From Enterococcaceae bacterium (lineage in GTDB: Bacteria; Bacillota; Bacilli; Lactobacillales; Catellicoccaceae), in assembly GCA_030150665.1 (NCBI GenBank), contig JASLFJ010000163.1, positions 1 through 5,081 of the forward strand: 5,081 bases of DNA, written 5' to 3'. Under the pieces are notes generated by a model. The model was not told the origin of the DNA and ran no database searches. It saw only the letters and a program-made list of their open reading frames with translations. Below are positions 1 to 5,081 of the stretch, piece after piece; the stretch's first letter is position 1, and the number at the start of each line of letters is the position of its first letter. The position numbers and the translations under genes are program-made.

Positions 1-41
1 AACTTTTGATAACCTTCAGCTGTTAGTAATTTTCTATTCAT
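1..41 (-). CDS. Start of a fourth operon gene, possibly Gre-factor-like (partial, runs off the window)
   Basis: An ATG at 41-39 overlaps the gmtX stop codon in a TCATGA arrangement (ATGA overlap), typical of translationally coupled operon genes. The 13 complete codons read MNRKLLTAEGYQK, followed by TT, which gives Leu or Phe. LLTAEGYQK matches the N-terminus of E. coli GreB (LVTREGYEK) at six of nine positions, and GreB continues with Leu. That is suggestive of a Gre transcript-cleavage factor N-terminal coiled coil, but 13 residues cannot prove a family. It is not the missing 5' half of the interrupted host greB, because it lies on the opposite strand to the greB remnant and is fused to the gmt operon. 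It could instead be any island cargo gene. The gene's existence is fairly well supported; its identity is weak. Confidence 0.55.
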   Translation of the reverse strand, partial: MNRKLLTAEGYQK

Positions 42-652
42 GATAAGTATTCCAATGCTTTTCGTATTGCATCTAATGTCCCAGCTTTAAAAACCATTTT
101 ATTCTGTTCATTAATCAAGCCACCATACCCCGTATCAGATAAATGCCACTCTTTTTGGAACTCAGCGGATAAAAGGTGTTTCAACGCTCTAATTTCTAAT
201 TCTGTTAGCTTAAAACTTGGGGTAGATGGTATTTCTGATTTATGATCAAAAATCTCTATTCTCTGTTTAGGCGGAATCATCTCATTGATGATCTGCTTTG
301 CTTCTTTTAATTCTGAGGCTAGTATTCTAACTAATATTTGATGTTTTGGATTGTCTATCTCAGATATCCAATCTTCTTGAGATTTAGATGCCTTCTGAAG
401 AGTTTTAACAGGTTGAACAGAATCTGCGAATGATTGAATTAAAGCTCTATATTTTTCACCTGTTTTATTTCTAATGCTCTGAGCTTTCGGAACTCCTCTT
501 TTATGACCTAATCTAGCAATAGTAGCAATTGAAAAATCAGTTAATCCTCGTTCTTTTTGCTCTAAACAGACCTCATATATTGCTTCTAATGATTCTTGAA
601 TTTTAGATGATGAATCAGCCTTTAAGGTTTCTAATAATGCTCTTGAATCCAT
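38..652 (-). CDS. gmtX: Gamma-mobile-trio protein GmtX (small accessory protein of the recombinase trio)
   Basis: This is the third gene of the trio, 204 residues, with no signal peptide or membrane segment, so cytoplasmic. The N-terminal half (about residues 17-75) is helical and basic. It contains LTDFSIATIARLGHKRGV followed by AQSIRNKTGEKYRALI (about 58-72), which looks like a helix-turn-helix or winged-helix DNA contact region and is the part I associate with GmtX proteins. Residues 80-125 are charged and helical. The C-terminal part (about 145-200) contains FKLTELEIRALKHLL and a WHLSDTGYGGLINEQNKMVF segment. No recombinase catalytic residues are visible. By analogy with TnpC of Tn554-type elements it may help the two recombinases bind or orient at the element ends; this role is inferred. 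The ATG at 652 is preceded by a weak GGGG and by the stop of an open -1 frame of gmtZ, so it is probably translated by coupling. An in-frame TAG lies 8 codons upstream, which limits longer starts. Confidence 0.8.
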   Translation of the reverse strand: MDSRALLETLKADSSSKIQESLEAIYEVCLEQKERGLTDFSIATIARLGHKRGVPKAQSIRNKTGEKYRALIQSFADSVQPVKTLQKASKSQEDWISEIDNPKHQILVRILASELKEAKQIINEMIPPKQRIEIFDHKSEIPSTPSFKLTELEIRALKHLLSAEFQKEWHLSDTGYGGLINEQNKMVFKAGTLDAIRKALEYLS

Positions 653-657
653 ACTTA

Positions 658-783
658 CTACCCCGCAATAAGTCTATTTGTATTAGTCAAAATAAGCTCT
701 AGATCGGTTGTTGTAATCTGTTCTGCATAATCCAACTCTTTAAATTTCACCTTACAATCAACTACATCGGTAATCTTTCCCAA
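658..783 (-). other. Open -1 frame tail of gmtZ (lost or frameshifted C-terminus)
   Basis: Between the gmtZ stop (764-762) and the gmtX start lie 109 bases with no gene in the gmtZ frame. The -1 frame is open from after a TAA at 789-787 to a TAG at 660-658, which is 41 codons. It reads as protein-like sequence (KITDVVDCKVKFKELDY, then TTTDLELILTNTNRLIAG). The stop falls 5 bases before the gmtX ATG, which is where one would expect the upstream gene of a packed operon to end. Joined after Trp866 (W-GK-ITDV), it would extend GmtZ to about 906 residues. There is no good ribosome binding site for an independent small gene; its only early start is a TTG at 783. A one-base loss in the GGG or AAA run at 776-781 (minus strand TGGGAAAG) would explain it. 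A sequencing error or programmed frameshift is possible, but I see no canonical slippery heptamer in phase. Confidence 0.5.
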
Positions 784-3377
784 GATTTAAGGCGAGATAT
801 TAACAATTTATAGATCTCATTACCTGCATATAATTGCTGCTCTTTAGTTAAAGAAAACATTTGAGGTGCCATATTATTAAAAACAGACATCTTATCTAAT
901 AGTTGGCTTCTTGGATAAATAGCTCGTTCAGCATTACAAGATTTATAAATTATGGCATTAGAACAAACTTCTTGTAGTTGTTGGAAATGACTAACCTCTT
1001 CCATTTCTATAACGACCTCAGCTTCAGAAGTAGCTATCAAGCTCAATTTATCAGATTGTTGCTCATCTTTTTTGACAGCCATTAAAGATTGACAACGAGT
1101 AATCAATGAATAGGCACATTGTATATCACATAGCAACATATCTAATTTTTTAGCCGCAGTTTCATATTCTGCTTCAATATTACGTAACTCTGTTTCATTT
1201 AGTAATCTTTCCTGAGTCTTCGTAAACTCTTGATGCATCACATTAGCAATATATTCTTCTTCATCTAACCGATTAAGCTCTTCTGAAATTTGATTAATAT
1301 TCGCTTGTAATTTAGCACAAGATTCCGACTGAACATTTGACTCTAAAAGAATCTCATTAGTAATCGCTAGAAGCCCTCCTAAAAAAGCAGGCCCTGTTAT
1401 AAAATGTCGGCATCTTAGACAATTCTGAGATCCTAAGTAACCATTAGGAGTAGGCAAGTTAAAATTACTAGTTTGTATTTGAGGCCCACCATCATCACAC
1501 CTAGAGGCTGCAAACGGGCAAATTCCATAATCTCTGAAAACATAATTTCCTGAAGGAACGTCATTTGTTAGTGCCCGTAAAAGCTCATCATTATTGCTTA
1601 TTAGTTGATTTTTTAAACTTTCAATCTTATTTTGCTCAATCACTTCTTGTACAGAAGCAGCTTCTGATTTTAATGCTATTTTTTCCCCTTCACTTAACCT
1701 TTTCCTAATTTCGGTATTTGATACTTTACAGTAGTAAATGGACATCATAACGGAACTATGTCCCACAATTTTCATTACAATTTCAATGGGCATTCCCATT
1801 TCTAAAACATATGCCGTAATGAGACTTACTCGCATACTATGAGGCGTATACTTAGAAGAATAATTACTTAAACTGGCTAAGTTACCATTAGATTCTGCTA
1901 GTTTTAAATTAGAAGGTTGAATATTGTATAGAGCAGCAGCTAATCTTGGTGTTAATGCATTGGCCACCGTAGCTGGTTCAAAATCCCCCATTCTCCGAAA
2001 TAAAAAACAATTTACTCCCCTACTCTTCAATTGTAATTGATTCATATTAGTGCGTTTACATTGCACCCAAGCACTAGGTTTCGATATTGGATTATATTTT
2101 TGTTGCCACTTCCGTAACCTAACAAGCCAATATGCTAACTCCTCTGGCATCCATGGAATACTGTATCCTGCACCATTACTGTTAGTTTTATTAGTAGTGG
2201 TAAATGTTCCTAATTGATCTCCTTGCATTCTCAAAATAAAAGATTGATTTTTAGTCAACCCCGCCCAAGCAGATTGATTCTTAAGCCAAACTACCTTTCC
2301 ATTTGAATCTATATCAGCAATATATTCATCAGCCTCACCTGAATCATTATAGGCAATTTGACGCCCTCTTAGAGGTAACTTAGTAAGTGTATAAGTATGA
2401 ATCCAATCTATAGGAGACCATAATAATACTTGCCCATCTTCATTTACTCGATAAATACAATCAGGATCAGATGGATCAATTAAAGAAATATCTACCTTCA
2501 ACCAATCAGCATCAAATCTTTGTAAATGTTCAAGATCTCGAAAAGTACTAGCTTCTAAAGGAATAATCCACTCTTGTGCTTTTTTAACAAAATGATAAGG
2601 CAAACATGGCTTTGTTGTTTCTGATCTGATATTTGCAGAAACCGGTTCTTGTTGGGTTAGCAATAAAGAACAAGGATTGCTTGCATTAGCTATACGGGTT
2701 ATTACCCCCGTTTCTTCATCCTCTTCCGTTAAATCCATATCAATGATGTAATCTAAGAACTCATTCACTGATACTACGATTTTACGCTTCATATGATCTG
2801 TAGATAATGTCTCTATCAAATCTTTAAAAGGATTTAGATCAAATCGTTGTTGCGTCAAAAACTCATGCGGAGATTTGCTCTGATCAAAGGGGATGATAAA
2901 TAGACGGACAAAACGACATAGATGTGTTTCTTTAGTTCCTCCGCCCTTAGCCCTCATCATAAACCGATTAATTGCTTCAGCCCAAGCAGAGTACTCTTGA
3001 GGAATAAAATCTGGCTTAAGAGGCTCCTCTTTCCCTAAAAAGAGATACCAATTCTCCCATTCATTCATATAAGCAGTTTGAGGGTCTAATGGCAAAGAAC
3101 GATCCTGACTATCTAGCACAAATTTTTTATATTCTTTAGCATTTTTTAGCTTTAAGGGTGCTATTGATTCTTTTAATTGTTGATAAGAAATAAAATCAGG
3201 AATATCAAAAAAATCACGATAACTAACCCATTCTTGAAAAATTCTTTCAGGATGAGCTGGTAAACCATATTTTCTATAGTATTTCCTATATAGAGCTGAA
3301 TCAGTAAGGCCTAATCGTTTACATTCAGCCTTCAAAGCATCATAACTTTCAAATTTTCTTACTGGTGATCTTTCCAT
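762..3377 (-). CDS. gmtZ: Gamma-mobile-trio integrase GmtZ (large tyrosine recombinase, VPA1269-like)
   Basis: This is the second recombinase of the trio, 871 residues in this frame. Residues 1-120 hold a basic region (LYRKYYRKYGLPAHPE, about 29-44) and repeated short helices with W/F motifs. Residues 125-215 look like a core-binding SAM-like domain. Residues 255-560 form the catalytic domain: a probable Arg I at R337 (LPLRGRQ), box II H513-S-M-R516, G539-H540, and the nucleophile Tyr at Y549, nine residues after H540, the usual spacing in tyrosine recombinases. R337 is the least certain. Beyond the catalytic domain, residues 560-600 and 685-760 are probable coiled coils. They flank a cysteine cluster (C620, C627, C653, C656, H658, then ITGPAFLGG) that could bind zinc. 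GmtZ likely acts with GmtY in integration and excision. The start is ATG 3377, preceded by AAAGG six bases upstream; it overlaps gmtY by 19 bp. The C-terminus is probably truncated, because the -1 frame continues open to 658. Confidence 0.85.
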   Translation of the reverse strand: MERSPVRKFESYDALKAECKRLGLTDSALYRKYYRKYGLPAHPERIFQEWVSYRDFFDIPDFISYQQLKESIAPLKLKNAKEYKKFVLDSQDRSLPLDPQTAYMNEWENWYLFLGKEEPLKPDFIPQEYSAWAEAINRFMMRAKGGGTKETHLCRFVRLFIIPFDQSKSPHEFLTQQRFDLNPFKDLIETLSTDHMKRKIVVSVNEFLDYIIDMDLTEEDEETGVITRIANASNPCSLLLTQQEPVSANIRSETTKPCLPYHFVKKAQEWIIPLEASTFRDLEHLQRFDADWLKVDISLIDPSDPDCIYRVNEDGQVLLWSPIDWIHTYTLTKLPLRGRQIAYNDSGEADEYIADIDSNGKVVWLKNQSAWAGLTKNQSFILRMQGDQLGTFTTTNKTNSNGAGYSIPWMPEELAYWLVRLRKWQQKYNPISKPSAWVQCKRTNMNQLQLKSRGVNCFLFRRMGDFEPATVANALTPRLAAALYNIQPSNLKLAESNGNLASLSNYSSKYTPHSMRVSLITAYVLEMGMPIEIVMKIVGHSSVMMSIYYCKVSNTEIRKRLSEGEKIALKSEAASVQEVIEQNKIESLKNQLISNNDELLRALTNDVPSGNYVFRDYGICPFAASRCDDGGPQIQTSNFNLPTPNGYLGSQNCLRCRHFITGPAFLGGLLAITNEILLESNVQSESCAKLQANINQISEELNRLDEEEYIANVMHQEFTKTQERLLNETELRNIEAEYETAAKKLDMLLCDIQCAYSLITRCQSLMAVKKDEQQSDKLSLIATSEAEVVIEMEEVSHFQQLQEVCSNAIIYKSCNAERAIYPRSQLLDKMSVFNNMAPQMFSLTKEQQLYAGNEIYKLLISRLKSWERLPM

Positions 3378-4693
3378 TCAATACCTTTCAATGCGCTTTT
3401 TACTTCTTCTAATGTTGGTTTTATGTATACAAGACATGAATGAGGGCTTTTATGATGCATTGCTTTTTGTATCGCTATCTGATCTAAACCTGCATTTCTT
3501 GCTCTAAATCCATAAGCATGTCTATGCCCATGTTCTGTTGTTCCATATTCCTTCTTAACTACTAATCCTATTTTCTCTACTGCTTTTCGATGTAACCTCT
3601 GAAAATTTTTTAAAGTTTCAGGTTCCCCTTTAGAATTAGTGAAAGCAAAAGGATGACTTCTACTTCTATGAGGTTCAACTCTCTGATATTTAAGATAATT
3701 TACCCAAACCAGTAAAAACTCTTTAGCTTTATGAGGAGGATTAAAAACCACCTCAAAATAGCCTAATTTAGAGGTTAATAACGGATTCTTCCATCCTGCA
3801 TAAAGCCTCTCCGACCCTAAATATAAGTTTCTTGGCTTATACGGTGTAGTAGAAGATAAATACTCTCTTCTATTCTTAAAATTTGGATCAGGGGATGCCC
3901 CCAATGAAGGATGATAGACTCTAACTAAAGCTTCCTTAGGGTGGCTGGGGTTTAAGACAATATCTGATACATAAATATGAAAAACCTCACTCTTCCTTAA
4001 GCCACCGTAATTCAATAACATCGTAATAGCCTGTGATTTATAATCAGGAATACCATCTTTATTTACAAAACCTAAATACAATAGTCTTTCAATATGTTCT
4101 TCTGGAAATCGAACGGCATACTCAGTGGAAATGATACTTTCATTAAAACCTTCAATCATCCGCACATATCCATTGTTAACATGATCTGATTTATTAGTTA
4201 AATGATTCAGAAATACATTCGACTGCTTATGATAATAAGCACACCAATTTAACCGCTCCTCATAACTAGTTGCCTTTCTAAAGGGATTAATTCTTGCACC
4301 CTCATAATCATCTTGAAGCGCTAAATAATCAGTGTAATGCGTAATATGGAAAAGCAAATTATTGGCATCTCGCAAAGATCTTGGGCGCCAATATAAATTT
4401 AATGGGTCCAAAAAAGTGTCTGGATCAATAGATCCTAGAACTAATGTTTCTGTAAAAGCCTTTAAAGCATCCGTTGCTTTTTTAATTTCAGGCACTGCAT
4501 TTAAATACTTTAACAATAAACTCAATGCAAAACATGAACGAGCTTTCCAGGATTCACTCTTATTATTAAACCAAGCTAAATAACGTAAATGTGAAATCAG
4601 AATACCTTTTTCTGTTAACAAAGCAGGTAAAGAATAAGTCAGATTACTAGAGCAATCTGTATAGGTTGTGTATATTTTCTTAACAAATGGCAT
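3359..4693 (-). CDS. gmtY: Gamma-mobile-trio recombinase GmtY (tyrosine site-specific recombinase)
   Basis: This is the first gene of the trio and closest to the element end. The protein is 444 residues from ATG 4693. A longer form of 457 residues could start at a GTG at 4732; residue numbers here follow that longer form. The N-terminal ~200 residues are helical and would hold the core-binding domain (about 100-200). The catalytic domain follows, with Arg I in NYGGLRKSEV (R246), box II H401-G-H-R404-H405, H427 in MHHKSPHS, and nucleophile Y436 in CLVYIKP, nine residues after H427. The set R-HxxR-H-Y appears complete, so it is likely active in DNA strand exchange by a 3'-phosphotyrosine intermediate. 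I prefer ATG 4693 because the extra 13 residues (MFCNDYILCTIYY) are atypical, start with GTG, and overlap the probable promoter -10 region. No strong Shine-Dalgarno precedes either start. Stop TAA at 3361-3359 overlaps gmtZ. Confidence 0.85.
   Translation of the reverse strand: MPFVKKIYTTYTDCSSNLTYSLPALLTEKGILISHLRYLAWFNNKSESWKARSCFALSLLLKYLNAVPEIKKATDALKAFTETLVLGSIDPDTFLDPLNLYWRPRSLRDANNLLFHITHYTDYLALQDDYEGARINPFRKATSYEERLNWCAYYHKQSNVFLNHLTNKSDHVNNGYVRMIEGFNESIISTEYAVRFPEEHIERLLYLGFVNKDGIPDYKSQAITMLLNYGGLRKSEVFHIYVSDIVLNPSHPKEALVRVYHPSLGASPDPNFKNRREYLSSTTPYKPRNLYLGSERLYAGWKNPLLTSKLGYFEVVFNPPHKAKEFLLVWVNYLKYQRVEPHRSRSHPFAFTNSKGEPETLKNFQRLHRKAVEKIGLVVKKEYGTTEHGHRHAYGFRARNAGLDQIAIQKAMHHKSPHSCLVYIKPTLEEVKSALKGIEWKDHQ
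3384..3388 (-). promoter_or_regulatory. Ribosome binding site of gmtZ
   Basis: The minus strand reads AAAGG, then TATTGA, then the ATG of gmtZ. This is the clearest Shine-Dalgarno sequence in the window. It lies inside the last codons of gmtY, which fixes ATG 3377 as the gmtZ start and implies translational coupling across the 19-bp overlap. Confidence 0.65.
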
Positions 4694-4704
4694 ATAATAA
4701 ATAG

Positions 4705-4717
4705 TACATAGTATGTA
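4705..4717. repeat. Short inverted repeat just upstream of the gmtY ATG
   Basis: The minus strand reads TACATA-C-TATGTA, a perfect 6-bp inverted repeat around one central base, 11 bases before ATG 4693. It could be an operator or a recombinase contact site that lets a trio protein control the operon. The surrounding DNA is AT rich, so chance occurrence is a real alternative. Confidence 0.35.
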
Positions 4718-4729
4718 GTCATTGCAAAA

Positions 4730-4758
4730 CACTACACCACTTAAAACATATCTGTCAA
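4730..4758 (-). promoter_or_regulatory. Possible sigma70 promoter of the gmtYZX operon
   Basis: A perfect -35 box TTGACA lies on the minus strand at 4758-4753. At 17-18 bases downstream the candidate -10 is poor (GTAGTG or TAGTGT, 3 of 6 matches), so the promoter may be weak or activator dependent. Transcription would begin near 4722, upstream of ATG 4693 and downstream of GTG 4732, which supports the shorter GmtY. A TATACT box at 4783-4778 is a better -10 hexamer but has no -35 partner. Confidence 0.35.
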
Positions 4759-4763
4759 TTAAG

Positions 4764-4788
4764 AATACACTTATAATAGTATACTTAT
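4764..4788. repeat. Pair of 11-bp direct repeats near the element end
   Basis: On the plus strand AATACACTTAT (4764-4774) and AGTATACTTAT (4778-4788) match at 9 of 11 positions and are separated by 3 bases. They lie between the gmtY promoter region and the greB junction, where accessory or arm-type binding sites of tyrosine recombinases are often found. The function is inferred from position only. Confidence 0.4.
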
Positions 4789-4804
4789 TGGTAGGGTTAT
4801 TTTT

Positions 4805-4817
4805 TTTATTTAATAAA
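4805..4817. other. Probable element-greB junction / attachment site
   Basis: GreB similarity begins with the Phe-Asn-Lys codons at 4809-4817 and does not extend further left, so the crossover lies at about 4806-4812. The junction bases TTTATT-T-AATAAA form a perfect 6-bp inverted repeat around one base, a shape compatible with a tyrosine-recombinase core site. The sequence is low complexity, and the matching copy at the other end of the element is outside the window, so the exact core cannot be set. Confidence 0.45.
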
Positions 4818-5081
4818 CAGAAACTGCGTGAGATCGATCGTCGTGTTCGTCATCTACGAAAACGTCTTGAAGTTCTTCGCCCTGTCGCGTACTCACCACA
4901 GCAGGAAGGAAAAGTCTATTTTGGTGCTTGGGTAACTTTGGTGGATGATGATGAAAATCGCCTCTTTTTTCGCATTGTCGGTGCAGATGAGATCGCTCAC
5001 CACAAAGATTACTCCTCCATCAACTCCCCTATTGCTAAAGCTTGCTTAGGAAAAGAGATCGATGATGAGCTCTTTGTTAGA
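4809..5081 (+). pseudogene. greB: Transcription elongation factor GreB, 5'-truncated by the insertion
   Basis: The 91 codons to the window edge read without stops as GreB from about residue 50 of the ~158-residue E. coli protein. Visible matches are FNKQKLREIDRRVRHL, YSPQQEGKVYFGAWV, FRIVGADEI and the KDYSSINSPIAKA region, so the second arm of the coiled coil and most of the C-terminal FKBP-like domain that docks on RNA polymerase are kept. The first ~49 residues are missing. They include the start and the acidic tip residues (D41 and E44 in E. coli) that hold the catalytic metal for cleavage of backtracked transcripts. The frame stays open leftwards into the element as far as 4719, but with no ATG or GTG. 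The missing half should lie in the same orientation beyond the far end of the island. The 3' end of the gene runs off the window. Confidence 0.88.

Larger units (their letters stand above)
1..4808. mobile_element. Right end of a gamma-mobile-trio (GMT) type genomic island
   Basis: Everything left of the greB remnant appears to be foreign DNA. Three tightly packed minus-strand genes encode two tyrosine recombinases and a small helper, they point away from the junction, and the host reading frame of greB is cut off abruptly near base 4809. Base composition also changes: about 45% GC in the greB part against about a third in a sampled stretch of the recombinase genes. I identify the gene trio as gmtY-gmtZ-gmtX from recalled family features, not from a search. 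The other end of the element is not in the window, so its size, cargo and exact ends are unknown. The right boundary is inferred from where GreB similarity stops and may be off by a few bases. Confidence 0.8.

Noticed and set aside
658..783. Independent 41-residue small gene between gmtZ and gmtX
   Set aside because: Its only early start is a TTG without a ribosome binding site, and it fits better as the continuation of gmtZ in the -1 frame.
4362..4583. 73-codon plus-strand open frame inside gmtY
   Set aside because: It lies wholly antisense to well-conserved recombinase coding sequence, has no recognisable motif, and looks like a shadow frame.
4694..4732. GTG start at 4732 giving a 13-residue longer GmtY
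   Set aside because: The extra residues are atypical, the start overlaps the likely promoter -10 region, and ATG 4693 gives a usual recombinase N-terminus; it cannot be fully excluded.
4719..4808. In-frame fusion of element DNA to greB giving a new start for the truncated protein
   Set aside because: The frame is open back to 4719 but contains no ATG or GTG, only TTG and CTG codons without a Shine-Dalgarno sequence.
1..5081. CRISPR array, tRNA or rRNA gene, or rho-independent terminator
   Set aside because: No regularly spaced repeats, no cloverleaf or conserved RNA sequence, and no GC-rich hairpin followed by a T run were seen; almost all bases are coding.

Overview
The window looks like one end of a chromosomal mobile island in a gammaproteobacterium, sitting inside a broken greB gene. 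Host evidence is limited to the last ~270 bases, which encode a GreB segment of gammaproteobacterial type (IDRRVRHL, YSPQQEGKVYFGAWV, FRIVG). This part is about 45% GC by hand count, against roughly a third GC in a sampled line of the rest. I cannot name the genus; a moderately AT-rich gammaproteobacterium such as a member of the Moraxellaceae is possible but unproven.

Layout, read in the direction of transcription on the minus strand (right to left): an AT-rich end of about 75-115 bp with a TTGACA box and short direct and inverted repeats; then gmtY (tyrosine recombinase), gmtZ (large second tyrosine recombinase with a cysteine-rich, coiled-coil C-terminal half) and gmtX (small helper with a helix-turn-helix-like N-terminal half). 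The first 13 codons of a fourth gene overlap the gmtX stop by ATGA and run off the left edge. I recognise the three-gene set from memory as the gamma-mobile-trio (GMT) module, which in other gammaproteobacteria marks islands that carry defence systems and toxins. Cargo, if present here, lies left of position 1.

The genes are packed as one operon: gmtY and gmtZ overlap by 19 bp, and gmtX and the fourth gene overlap by 4 bp. The only loose joint is gmtZ-gmtX (109 bp), and this gap is fully open in the -1 frame of gmtZ up to 5 bases before the gmtX start. That suggests gmtZ has lost about 40 C-terminal residues through a one-base indel, or that it uses frameshifting.

The likely joint function is integration and excision of the island: two catalytic tyrosine recombinases plus a small accessory protein, a layout comparable to TnpA/TnpB/TnpC of Tn554-type elements. 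The insertion removed the first ~49 codons of greB from this side, including the acidic tip of the protein. The start of the fourth gene resembles a Gre-factor N-terminus, so the island may carry its own Gre-like gene; this rests on only 13 residues.
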